64,000 bases of DNA, taken from the NCBI GenBank assembly GCA_023657465.1, contig JAGTJX010000003.1:375889-439888 (forward strand), read 5' to 3'. Below are positions 8,306 through 17,077 of the stretch, piece by piece (positions within the stretch are counted from its first letter, which is position 1; each line of letters opens with the position of its first letter). The position numbers were made by a program, and so were the translations under genes. The notes under the pieces are model-generated. The model was not told the origin of the DNA, made no database searches, and was given only the letters and a program-made list of their open reading frames with translations. The DNA comes from Lysobacteraceae bacterium. GTDB taxonomy: Bacteria; Bdellovibrionota; UBA1018; JAGTJX01.

Positions 8306-8826
8306 GCCTCTCCCAAATTTTAGAACGTATCCCTGAATCAGCAAGAGACATTAAACTCAACCTAGAATCAATCTTGTCAGCCGAAGGAGCATCAGGTTTA
8401 ACTGGTGCTCAAAAATCTGGCATCGCGCTCAGCAGTGCATACGCAACCGAGAACAAAGAACTGGTCAGTGCCATCACTGGCCAGTTCAGTGCTGAGCTCT
8501 CACCTAAACTGATTACCGCCTCTCAATCTGCAACTGCAATTATGGCGATGAATAATGTGTACTATCGCTTTCTTCATCTCTCAGAGGACAAGGAATTCTC
8601 GAAGATGCGTGCAGGACTGAGAATGAACGTCATTGGTAAGCCTGGAATTGAGAAAGTGGATTTCGAACTCATGTGCCTAGCCGTATCATCGATGTCAGGA
8701 TGTGGATCGTGCATCAACTCTCACATACATGAAGCACGTAAAGGAGGGATCTCAAGCGAAGGCATTCAGTCTTCCATTAAGATCGCTTCGATCATTCAAG
8801 CAGCCAGTCGAGTACTAAGTTTTTAG
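8302..8826 (+). CDS. ahpD: Alkyl hydroperoxide reductase AhpD
   Basis: 174 residues of the carboxymuconolactone-decarboxylase fold. The redox CxxC is Cys134-G-S-Cys137 in SGCGSCINSHIHEA, close to the mycobacterial AhpD centre, including the following histidine. The ATG at 8302 overlaps the ahpC stop (ATGA), which fixes the start and shows coupling. It should pass electrons to AhpC. Control by OxyR through the operator upstream of ahpC is likely. Confidence 0.93.
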   Translation: MSLSQILERIPESARDIKLNLESILSAEGASGLTGAQKSGIALSSAYATENKELVSAITGQFSAELSPKLITASQSATAIMAMNNVYYRFLHLSEDKEFSKMRAGLRMNVIGKPGIEKVDFELMCLAVSSMSGCGSCINSHIHEARKGGISSEGIQSSIKIASIIQAASRVLSF

Positions 8827-8865
8827 CACTCACTGTCAAGACCTGACTGCGTTAATCTAGAGTGA

Positions 8866-9282
8866 ATGCACGAGAAAAACTTAGAGAACTATATTCAATG
8901 GTTCAAGAATACAGACAAACTGGGTGAGATATTTAGTCCAAAAATCGTCTCATTGAGTGAAACAGAATGCCTCTACGAATACACCGTCATTCCTGCGCAC
9001 TTTAATCCTTCGGGAATCCTTCATGGTGGAGCTCTGTATACAGTGATGGATAGCAGTCAGGGGCTCTTCGTTCACTATATCTTAGACGACTCATTCAAGG
9101 CTGCGGCTACTGGGACGGCTACGATAAAATATCTAGCCCCACTTAAGTCCGGCGTCGTGAAGATACGCACTTATCTGAAAGAGAAGTCAGGTCGTAAACT
9201 CTTTGTTAATTCAGTCGCCACTGATGAGTCTGGACGCGAAGTTGCAACATTAGAAGAAATTTGGATCGCAATTCTCAAATGA
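8866..9282 (+). CDS. PaaI-type hotdog thioesterase
   Basis: 138 residues. The motif NPSGILHGGALYTVMD is the active-site helix region of PaaI/YdiI-like acyl-CoA thioesterases (HGG followed by an acidic residue in the central helix), and the later TATIKYLAPLKSG strand fits the same hotdog fold. The family hydrolyses acyl- or phenylacetyl-CoA thioesters; the actual substrate is unknown. It starts a string of genes with 4-base ATGA overlaps (this gene, the AlkD-like gene, the membrane fusion), so it is probably the first gene of an operon. Confidence 0.85.
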   Translation: MHEKNLENYIQWFKNTDKLGEIFSPKIVSLSETECLYEYTVIPAHFNPSGILHGGALYTVMDSSQGLFVHYILDDSFKAAATGTATIKYLAPLKSGVVKIRTYLKEKSGRKLFVNSVATDESGREVATLEEIWIAILK

Positions 9283-9998
9283 GCAATCTCTTACCGATCC
9301 AGAAAAAGTTGCGTACTTACGGATCTAAGGAACGAGCACTCCACTCGATGCGCTTCTTCAAGACAGGTCCTGGTCAGTATGGCGAAGGAGATCAGTTCCT
9401 AGGTGCGACAGTTCCAGAATTGTGGAACCTCACTCGGACTGAAGGATTAACTCTGAGCGAGAAAGAAATCACTCGCCTCATTCAGAGCCCCATTCACGAA
9501 GATCGCCTCTTGGGGCTCATGAGCTTGGTACTCAAGTACCAGAAGACAAAGCTACTTGAAGAGAAATCAAAAATTGTTGCTCAATATCTTAAAAACAAAA
9601 AAGGAATCAACAACTGGGATCTCGTTGACCTCTCCTGCTACAAACTACTCGGTGATTACTGCTTACTCACGAATGATTCATCTTTTTTGAAGAAACTTTC
9701 AGATTCCACACACCATTGGGATAAGCGGATCGCGATGGTTTCCACTCTTGCATTCATTCGTGTGAACAAACTCGATCTCACGTTTGAGTTTGCGAAGAAG
9801 TTCTTAGATGAGGAAGAGGATCTGATGCACAAGGCAGCAGGCTGGATGCTTCGCGAAGCAGGTAAGCGGGATCTAGAACGCCTCAGGAAATTTATTGCAG
9901 TGTATGGCAAGAAAATGCCAAGAACTATGCTCAGATACTCAATTGAGAAGATGACTCTTACCGAACGAAAGAAAATACTAAAGGAAACAAAACCATGA
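9279..9998 (+). CDS. DNA alkylation repair protein, AlkD-like
   Basis: 239 residues of helical HEAT-like repeats. Conserved AlkD-family features are FFKTGPGQYGEGDQFLGATVP near the N-terminus, the INNWDLVDLS motif around residue 110 with the catalytic-site Trp and Asp, and a closing AAGWMLREAGKRD. AlkD excises bulky or cationic alkylated bases such as 3-methyladenine. The ATG at 9279 overlaps the preceding stop. A second 3-methyladenine glycosylase (tag) lies at 20.4 kb. Confidence 0.9.
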   Translation: MSNLLPIQKKLRTYGSKERALHSMRFFKTGPGQYGEGDQFLGATVPELWNLTRTEGLTLSEKEITRLIQSPIHEDRLLGLMSLVLKYQKTKLLEEKSKIVAQYLKNKKGINNWDLVDLSCYKLLGDYCLLTNDSSFLKKLSDSTHHWDKRIAMVSTLAFIRVNKLDLTFEFAKKFLDEEEDLMHKAAGWMLREAGKRDLERLRKFIAVYGKKMPRTMLRYSIEKMTLTERKKILKETKP

Positions 9999-11149
9999 CT
10001 CAACTTCTTATACTACAAACTTACGGCGTCGCAGCCTTCACTCTCATAGGATACTTGCTTTCAAGAATATTGAAACGGAATGATATTGCAGACTCACTCT
10101 GGGGATTGGGGTTTATCGCTGTTGCACTCATTCACGTATCCCAAGTTTCAAGCTTATCTTTTAGAGCAAAACTAGTTTTAGCACTCACTCTGATTTGGGG
10201 TTTGAGATTAGCTATTCACTTAGGGATAAGAACTTACAGTCATAATAAAGAGGACATTCGCTACGCCAATTGGCGACGTGAATGGAAAAAAAGTGAACCT
10301 CTTTTTGCATTTCTAAAAGTTTTTCTTCTCCAGGGAATTGTCTTAGGCTTAGTCTCACTTCCATTAGCGTTTAGCATTCAATCGAGCAACAATATACTCA
10401 CCCCCTATGATTTTCTAGGAGTGTGCTTGTTCTTAATCGGATTTGTTTTCGAATCCATCTCCGATCTTGAGCTCATGATTTTTAAACGCAACAAGGAAAA
10501 CCAAGGCAAAGTAATTAAAACCGGACTCTGGAGTTTATCCAGACATCCAAACTATTTCGGAGAGATATTGATTTGGTGGGGATTCTTTTTTCTTTCTGTT
10601 TCATTGCCACACAGCTTGATGATGGTGATCTCTCCATTACTCATCACTTACTTACTGATGAATGTATCTGGAGTTCCTATGCTTGAGAATGTAATGAAAT
10701 CAAAAGGCTCCGAATTTGAAAACTACGTGAAGAAGACGCCTGCACTCTTTCCGTTTAATCTGAAAGACATCAGCCAATTCTTATTCATTGCACTCATCTT
10801 AGTCGTTCTTGATCTTATTTGGCTAGGCTTCTTGATGAATAAATTCTATTTTGCAGAAACGATATCTGTTGCACGAATCTCAAACGGAACTTGGGATGTA
10901 TTGTATTGGCCAGTGATTGGTGTTTATTTTTTCATCGCTCTTGGGATCAAGCAGTTTGCTATTACGAATATCCCTTCAAGATCACAATCTGTTTTTCGTG
11001 CAACAATCCTAGGAATGACGATCTATTCAGTCTATGACTTCACTAATCTCTCACTTGTGAATCAATGGTCACTTCAAATGAGTATTGTAGACATCATTTG
11101 GGGTGGAACTCTTTGTGGAGCCACTGCTATGATTTCTTATGAAAACTGA
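9995..11149 (+). CDS. DUF1295-DUF2177 fusion membrane protein
   Basis: 384 residues, mostly membrane helices. Residues 1 to about 255 resemble DUF1295 (3-oxo-5-alpha-steroid 4-dehydrogenase-like/isoprenylcysteine methyltransferase superfamily), with the signature LSRHPNYFGEILIWWG near 180 and a WGLRL segment near the start. After a short link (about 256-264), residues 265-384 resemble DUF2177: DLIWLGFLMNKFY at its start, YSVYDFTNL and VDIIWGGTLCG at its end. Both are normally separate proteins. The function is unknown; a lipid- or sterol-directed reductase/methyltransferase activity is possible for the first half. Confidence 0.8.
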   Translation: MTQLLILQTYGVAAFTLIGYLLSRILKRNDIADSLWGLGFIAVALIHVSQVSSLSFRAKLVLALTLIWGLRLAIHLGIRTYSHNKEDIRYANWRREWKKSEPLFAFLKVFLLQGIVLGLVSLPLAFSIQSSNNILTPYDFLGVCLFLIGFVFESISDLELMIFKRNKENQGKVIKTGLWSLSRHPNYFGEILIWWGFFFLSVSLPHSLMMVISPLLITYLLMNVSGVPMLENVMKSKGSEFENYVKKTPALFPFNLKDISQFLFIALILVVLDLIWLGFLMNKFYFAETISVARISNGTWDVLYWPVIGVYFFIALGIKQFAITNIPSRSQSVFRATILGMTIYSVYDFTNLSLVNQWSLQMSIVDIIWGGTLCGATAMISYEN

Positions 11150-13018
11150 AATACCGGTTAAAGCATTTCATGCTTCTGATTTGAACAAAATCACACACGG
11201 GATTGCTGAAGTTAATAACGGAATTGCCGTGAGCGCTAATACAATCGTGATTGGAGCTTTCACCGTCACAGTGACTACTGGCTCTGCGATGACTGGCCTC
11301 ACACTCGCTGACTTCACCATTGTGAATGGAACGCCTTCTGCGTTCACTCTCGTCAACTCAACCTCTTATACTTTCACCGTCACTCCAACTGCTGTAGGTA
11401 ACGTCACGATCTCAACACCTGCGGTGCAGCGACTGTGACTTCCTCTGGAGTGGCTAGCCTTGCAAGCAATACGCTTGTAGTGAACTATGACCCATCTTGT
11501 ACTGTGAGCTTTAATACCACTGGTGCTACTTTCAATGGAACAATCACCACAACTGGTGGAACCACTACTTGGAACATGAATGGTGCCATTACCACAGGCA
11601 CCAACGTCATGGCTCAGAACTGGGGAGTTGCTGGATCACGTACAAACTCAGTGAGAGTTGATACAGGGCCTAACTTCACCCAAATCACTAACTTTCAAGC
11701 TCAGGGTATTTCTTCAATCAGTTTCAGCTTAGGTTGCAACGGAATGACAGCAATAAATATTGTCGGTAACTCAATTTCATCCCTTGATCTCAGCATGATG
11801 CCCGCACTTTCAAAATTGAACATTGGAGATCCATGGACACCTCCAGCTAATGCTAACACGATGACTTCGCTGAATCTGTCTAACAACCCATTACTGACAT
11901 GGGTAGACGTCAGTCACGTTCCGCTCACCTCATTAGATGTTTCAAACAAGCCGAATCTCGCGTTCTTAAGATCACACTGGCAAGGCGGCGTTGCGAACCC
12001 CATGACTGCTTTCAATTTTGCAAACACCCCTTCGCTCAATACAATTTATTTTACTAACTCTACAATGAATAATTTTAATTTCACAGCGAACCCATTGATG
12101 ACTACGATTTGGCTAGACGGTCATGCTTCACTGTCATCTATTGATCTAAGCGCAAATCCTCTACTTTCGGTTTTTTCTTGTGGTCGTTGCAGTCTCACTG
12201 CTCTCGATGTTAGTAATAACTTAGCACTGACCCAGATCCATTTATCTGGAAACTTGATTTCAACGCTCAATGTAACAATGCTTCCTAATCTCAATATCCT
12301 TTACTTAGGTCACAATACCGATTCCGTTCAACACAATTTAATGACTTCCCTGAACTTAACAGGAAATCCTGCACTCACATTTTTAGATATCAGTTGGATC
12401 CCGATTACGTCGATCGATGTATCAAACAAAGCAAGTTTGAATTTCTTTAGAGCTTATGGCAGTAGTGCTCTTGCGACATTGAATCTGACGAATACTCCAG
12501 CTCTAGATTATGTTCATATTCATAGTGCAGCGATCACGACAGTGAACCTCACCACTTCACCATTACTCACACAATTGGCCATTACTAACACTCCTATTAC
12601 AGCAATTAACTTGACCAATAATACTGCTCTCACGTATCTTTCTTTAGAAGGCGACTCTCTGACCACGCTGAGCTTAACAACAAATACAGCCCTCACCTAT
12701 ATTTGCATCACCAACACGAGCGTCACGAGTCTTAATCTTTCAACAAATACTGCTCTTTTACGCATAGATGCTAACAATTTACCGCTCTCTTCACTCACAC
12801 TGGGTGCTAATACTCTACTTGCCATTATGAATTTTGGTGCTATCGGAGGCTTAGCCAACCAGTCTACTATCTTAGATGTAGTCTACGCACAACGTGCGGT
12901 ACTACCTTTAAATGCGTCTCTCTATATGGCTGGCAATGGAGTTCCTGCTGCACCAGACCTAGCCAAATTCACAACTCTCGCAGCAGGTCCTTACTTCTGG
13001 ACTGTGACTCATGACTAA
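11139..13018 (+). pseudogene. Ig-like/leucine-rich-repeat protein, frameshifted
   Basis: The first frame (11139-11438) carries a bacterial Ig-like domain (GLTLADFTIVNGTPS, then YTFTVTPTAVGNVTIST) and stops at TGA 11436-11438. The next frame continues the same domain without a gap (AATVTSSG) and runs to 13018, so a single base has been lost near 11421-11424 or this is a sequencing error. The long part has about 15 leucine-rich repeats of 21-24 residues of the type LxSLDLSxNPxLT. No signal peptide is seen at the start, which lies inside the end of the preceding gene, so the N-terminus may also be truncated. Such proteins are usually surface-exposed. Confidence 0.7.
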
Positions 13019-13307
13019 ATCAGACTGGTTCAGTCCTGAACTTATTCTAGGAACTAAAACTTCCTTCTTCTCTCTGCCAAGACATCAAGCCGCCAGAGTG
13101 AATGGGGTGTGCATCATCCCGATCAAGACGATTGATGAATGGACATCACTTGATGATTTGTCGAGCTCTCCTCAATTCCCAAACAAGGAACAACTCCTTC
13201 AACAACCACTGGATGGTTTGAACTCGCATTCATGGATGGCCATCTCGTCGGATCTGTATGTCGCTGGACTTAAGCTCGTTGAACTCGTAAAAGAAATTCA
13301 CTCATGA
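13011..13307 (+). CDS. Conserved-context protein of unknown function (98 aa)
   Basis: A 98-residue soluble protein not matched to any family. It contains an RHQAARVNGVCIIPIKTIDEW stretch and an amphipathic C-terminus. It overlaps the LRR gene end by 8 bases and the methyltransferase start by 4 bases (ATGA), which supports it as a real gene translated together with its neighbours. Confidence 0.6.
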   Translation: MTKSDWFSPELILGTKTSFFSLPRHQAARVNGVCIIPIKTIDEWTSLDDLSSSPQFPNKEQLLQQPLDGLNSHSWMAISSDLYVAGLKLVELVKEIHS

Positions 13308-14179
13308 CCAAACAACTCTGCATCATTTCACCCGAATTCCAAGGAGAGTTCTTGGATGAACTCAAGCACCTAGGGGTCACTTACTCTTATGAAACCAAGA
13401 ATGTCATAGGACTTGAACAAGATAACACTGAACCCGCATGGGCTCAATGTGTGTGGAGAAACGTGAAGCAGATTGAGATCAGATCCATCACTGACGCTCA
13501 GAAGAAACTGAAAACGATCTCTAAGAAGTGGCGCTATTACGGAGATGAATTCAACCGAAGAGGCGCTCTCATCGCAGAAGGCATTCATCTGGCTAAACCA
13601 GAGGAATCCTCACCAGCATTCACTCTCATAGAAACGAATCTCATTCTCTATAGTGAGAACATCTCTAGACCTACGGTGGATGGCATAATCTTATTCGTTG
13701 AAAATAAAGCCATCCCCCCTAGTCGTGCTTATCTCAAGCTATGGGAAGCCCTCGCCATACTCGGAGAATCTCCAGCGAAGGGCGATTCTGTCTTAGACTT
13801 AGGAGCTTCCCCTGGCTCTTGGAGCTGGGCTTTGGCTGAGCGAGGAGCGAACGTGCTCAGTATCGATCGTTCACCCCTCAGCAATAATCTCAACGACTAT
13901 AAGAATATCGAGTTCAAAACAGGAGACGCCTTCTCATTCGAGCCGCGCAAGATGGATTGGCTGTTTAGTGATGTGATTTGTTATCCCGACAAGCTCTATC
14001 AATATGTAGAGCGATGGATGAAGTCAGGTTTATGCGATAAGTTTGTTTGCACAATTAAGTTTGCAGGAGGTCCTGATCATAAGATCATCGATCTATTCCG
14101 CAAACTGCCACATTCACGCGTGGTTCATTTATTTAATAATAAGAACGAAGTGACTTGGATCTCTCATCCGAAAATTTAA
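13304..14179 (+). CDS. RlmM/FtsJ-like 2'-O-methyltransferase
   Basis: 291 residues. An N-terminal THUMP-like/RlmM-type region is followed by a Rossmann methyltransferase with the SAM loop SVLDLGASPGSWSWALAERG (162-181). The catalytic K-D-K-E tetrad of RrmJ/FtsJ enzymes is present: Lys145 in RAYLKLWEA, Asp223 in FSDVICYP, Lys252 in CTIKF and Glu282 in NEVTW. RlmM methylates C2498 of 23S rRNA; at 291 residues this protein is shorter than E. coli RlmM (about 366), so the target is uncertain. It ends in a 4-base convergent overlap with the desaturase. Confidence 0.85.
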   Translation: MTKQLCIISPEFQGEFLDELKHLGVTYSYETKNVIGLEQDNTEPAWAQCVWRNVKQIEIRSITDAQKKLKTISKKWRYYGDEFNRRGALIAEGIHLAKPEESSPAFTLIETNLILYSENISRPTVDGIILFVENKAIPPSRAYLKLWEALAILGESPAKGDSVLDLGASPGSWSWALAERGANVLSIDRSPLSNNLNDYKNIEFKTGDAFSFEPRKMDWLFSDVICYPDKLYQYVERWMKSGLCDKFVCTIKFAGGPDHKIIDLFRKLPHSRVVHLFNNKNEVTWISHPKI

Positions 14180-15003
14180 GCGCTCATACTGTCTTGCTGG
14201 TTCTGCTTCATCCACTTCTTACTACGACTCGGACGGACATACTGCTCAGGAATTTTTGCACGGATTGCCGCTGTACGTTGAGGCAGTAGCGACCAGTGAA
14301 GCGTAGGTTTTTCGTGATGTGCAGTATGATGTCCGATATTGAATGTCGTCAGATTGAAAAACTTCCCTGTGATCGTGACCGAAGCATCATAGATTGTTTC
14401 TCCCTCTACATGGAGATGATGCTGGTAGGATTCCCACCAAATAAACCACGCAGTGAAGAAGCTAGGAATCACAAAACAAACGAGTGTGAGCACTGGATGC
14501 CACATGAATAAACCTAAAGTGATGATCGTCTGAACGGCGATCTCAGTATTGAGTTTAGTCAGCAGGCTCTTTTTATTCGCTCGTTTTTCAGCGATACCAA
14601 TCTTGAATGAGTCTCTATGAATGGTGAGATTCCCCCTGAGTGCGTACCACCAACGATTGACAACTTTTCCAGTCTTAAGATCAATGAGTCTTGCCACGTC
14701 TTGTTCAGGCGTCAGGAAGTTCCTGTGATGTCCACGGTTGTGATGCAATTCCCAAAGTGCTGTAGGATAACCGGTTGTTTGAGTGAGGAACACATTATAG
14801 ATCGAATTCAAGATAGGAGAATAGAACACCGGCAAATGGCCATGATTGTGCTGAGCATACGGACAATAACTTCTGCCATAAAGAAGCACGGGGATATAAA
14901 TCAAGAAAGCCCACATAGGTAAAGGAACAATAAAAGGAAATAGTCCTAGCGCGAAAGTACCTAGCACTACAGAAACGGATGCAATATCAGCTTTGTATCT
15001 CAT
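14176..15003 (-). CDS. Membrane fatty acid desaturase-family protein
   Basis: 275 residues with four hydrophobic helices and the histidine boxes that hold the di-iron centre: HNHGH around residue 55, HHNRGHH around 90 and GHHTAHH near 220. This is the fatty-acid desaturase/hydroxylase superfamily, which introduces double bonds or hydroxyls into membrane lipids or similar chains. The subfamily cannot be fixed. It has no obvious operon partner; the DUF1428 pseudogene lies just upstream. Confidence 0.87.
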   Translation of the reverse strand: MRYKADIASVSVVLGTFALGLFPFIVPLPMWAFLIYIPVLLYGRSYCPYAQHNHGHLPVFYSPILNSIYNVFLTQTTGYPTALWELHHNRGHHRNFLTPEQDVARLIDLKTGKVVNRWWYALRGNLTIHRDSFKIGIAEKRANKKSLLTKLNTEIAVQTIITLGLFMWHPVLTLVCFVIPSFFTAWFIWWESYQHHLHVEGETIYDASVTITGKFFNLTTFNIGHHTAHHEKPTLHWSLLPQRTAAIRAKIPEQYVRPSRSKKWMKQNQQDSMSA

Positions 15004-15013
15004 TTAATGAAAA

Positions 15014-15370
15014 TTATGCCTTAACGAATTCTTTGAATCCACCATAAATCATGCGCATTCCGTCAAACAGCATGGTTTCGTACATGTTCAAGTACTTGGG
15101 CTCTTTCATGATCTTAGCCCATATGCGATTACGATCAGCTTTGGATTTGTAGACGATCCAAGAGAAGACAACAGTTTCGGAGGATTTCAAATTTACGCTT
15201 CTAGGAAATGAAGTGCTCTTCCCTTATGTAACTTCTTCAGCAAGACATTCTACGTATTCGAAAGCGCCTAACTTCTTCCAAACTTTGGATCACTCTGCCG
15301 CATATTTCAAGTAAGCTTTTAAATTTTTCTTTGGAACTGGGTTGATGAATCCATCAACGTATTTTGCCAT
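15014..15370 (-). pseudogene. DUF1428-family gene with two in-frame stops
   Basis: A 119-codon frame reads as a full-length DUF1428 protein (starts MAKYVDGFINPVPKKNLKAY; later SFPRSVNLKSSETVVFSWIV and MRMIYGGF) but is broken by TGA at codon 27 (15290-15292) and TAA at codon 49 (15224-15226). The rest of the frame is uninterrupted and well conserved, so inactivation looks recent. The two lesions are substitutions, not indels, which argues against homopolymer sequencing error. Intact homologues are small dimeric alpha-beta barrel proteins of unknown function. Confidence 0.85.
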
Positions 15371-15488
15371 TTTGATTTCTCCTGAAAGTTTGTGAAATCA
15401 TTTTTTCATAAATGTGAAGGATAGTGAATGACTATCTGTTTGCGGGCTGAGTCATGAACCTACTAAGCTCTTAATTGAAGATGAGAAG

Positions 15489-16436
15489 TTATTTTAATTC
15501 GATCCAGATTTCATTTCGCCTTAAGAACCAAGGCATGAAAGGAGGATCATAACGATTGAGAATGGGTTCACCGACTGTCTTGAGGTTATTCTTTCTAAGA
15601 GTTTCATTGAATTCAGTTAAATGTTCGTTGTAATTGGACTCAGTCCAACGACCTGAATAGCGAAGTACAGCGACTCGTTTAGCCGGTAATTTTTTTATAG
15701 TCACACGAGGATCCACTGGTTTTGGAAGCGTCTCAATTGTGAATTCAGAAGGCATTGTAAACTGAACAACAAACCCATTTGTAGATTTTTGCTGACTCAC
15801 TGGAGCGGTCATTGCAATTTTCTGTGACTCTTGTTTTTGACTTACTGGAGCAGTCATGGATATTTTGGTTTGCGACTGATTATATCCAAAAATATAGTCT
15901 GCTAAAATTCTAAAAGACTGATTACCCGCATTTTCAAAATCTGATTGGACAATAGTCTCAGCAACTAAAACAGGTTCATATTTTCTAATTTCATAAGTAT
16001 CAGTTTTTGATTCAACAATAAACTTTGGTTCTTCAATTGCCATAACAGTCTGAGAGTAAACTAATAAGAATGCTAAAAGTAATGAATTTTTCTTGGGCAG
16101 ATAAGGCCTGATTAATGTGAAGATTTTATAACCTAGTTTAGATACGGGATAAACGATAGGAGCTTGGATGAGATGAGAAAATATTTTCAATCCTTGGATT
16201 CTGCTCCAAATATGAGCAAAAGCGTCTACACCAATCTTGAGCTCACCCGAAGGAGTTAGAACATGCATGTCCACATTCACCGCTTCTGGAGTGAGGCCAT
16301 ATGCCTTGGCGTCAAACTCTTTTGAGCTAATATCAACCAAATCAAAAAGATCAGGAGCTTTCCTTTTATAATGCGAAATCTCCCAACTACAGACTACACA
16401 GTTACCATCAACAAATATTTTAGATTTTTCAGTCAT
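15489..16436 (-). CDS. DCC-domain / SOUL heme-binding-domain fusion
   Basis: 315 residues. Residues 5-110 form a DCC (DUF393) thiol-disulfide-type domain with the D-G-x-C-x-x-C motif (Asp10, Cys13, Cys16). Residues 118-133 are a hydrophobic segment ending in VMA-IEEP, which looks like a former signal peptide. Residues 135-315 are a SOUL/HBP heme-binding domain: EIRKYEPVLVAET, then two copies of K-I-x-MTAPVSQ, then AKRVAVLRYSGRW. If the hydrophobic segment is a membrane anchor, DCC is cytoplasmic and SOUL periplasmic. SOUL proteins bind heme or porphyrins. It is divergent from the oxygenase at 16469. Confidence 0.85.
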   Translation of the reverse strand: MTEKSKIFVDGNCVVCSWEISHYKRKAPDLFDLVDISSKEFDAKAYGLTPEAVNVDMHVLTPSGELKIGVDAFAHIWSRIQGLKIFSHLIQAPIVYPVSKLGYKIFTLIRPYLPKKNSLLLAFLLVYSQTVMAIEEPKFIVESKTDTYEIRKYEPVLVAETIVQSDFENAGNQSFRILADYIFGYNQSQTKISMTAPVSQKQESQKIAMTAPVSQQKSTNGFVVQFTMPSEFTIETLPKPVDPRVTIKKLPAKRVAVLRYSGRWTESNYNEHLTEFNETLRKNNLKTVGEPILNRYDPPFMPWFLRRNEIWIELK

Positions 16437-16468
16437 TTTGAACTCTAGACTATATACTCAAAATCTCT

Positions 16469-17077
16469 ATGACATTGAGCGCTATCAGTACAACGATCGC
16501 AGAAGAACTCGGTAAAACGGGACTCTCAGTTTATCCAGATTTTCTCTCTAATCACTCAGTGTCTGATGTACGCGATGATCTCGAACTCATCCAAAACTCT
16601 CACGGTTTCCATAGGGCAGGAACAGGCCAGAACGAAGGTGAAGAAATCAGAAATAAAGTCAGACGTGACGATGTCCACTGGCTCAATCGAAACGACTCAA
16701 ACCGTGCTCAAGATATTCTTTGGGTAAAAATTGACTCACTCAAGCAAGCATTCAATCGCACTCTTTATCAAGGACTCTCAAGCTTCGAAGGCCATTATGC
16801 TTCCTATCCTAGTGGTGGATTTTACAAGCGACATCGAGACAGTTTTAAGTCAGATGATTCAAGGCAGATCTCAATGGTTCTCTACTTAAACAAGGATTGG
16901 AAGTCACAAGACGCAGGACAACTCCGCGTTTATCAAGACAATACTCATACTGACATTAATCCAGTAGGTGGCACCTTGGTTTGTTTTATGAGTAGAGAGA
17001 GTGAGCATGAAGTACTCACCTCAAACGCGCCCAGACAGAGCTTCACAGGCTGGTTCAAGCGTGAGCAGAAGAATTAA
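16469..17077 (+). CDS. 2-oxoglutarate/Fe(II)-dependent dioxygenase
   Basis: 202 residues with the prolyl-4-hydroxylase-type jelly roll. Iron ligands are His122 and Asp124 (KRHRDSF) and His180 (SEHEVL); Arg189 in the sequence APRQSFTGWF is the expected 2-oxoglutarate anchor. The protein resembles bacterial P4H-alpha-like and SM-20/PHD-type hydroxylases, which act on proteins. The substrate is unknown. It overlaps the convergent PhzF-like gene by 23 bases. Confidence 0.88.
   Translation: MTLSAISTTIAEELGKTGLSVYPDFLSNHSVSDVRDDLELIQNSHGFHRAGTGQNEGEEIRNKVRRDDVHWLNRNDSNRAQDILWVKIDSLKQAFNRTLYQGLSSFEGHYASYPSGGFYKRHRDSFKSDDSRQISMVLYLNKDWKSQDAGQLRVYQDNTHTDINPVGGTLVCFMSRESEHEVLTSNAPRQSFTGWFKREQKN

Noticed and set aside
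13011-13307. Antitoxin or immunity protein for a neighbouring toxin
   Set aside because: No toxin-like domain lies beside it; the overlap with the methyltransferase gene gives a simpler explanation by operon coupling.
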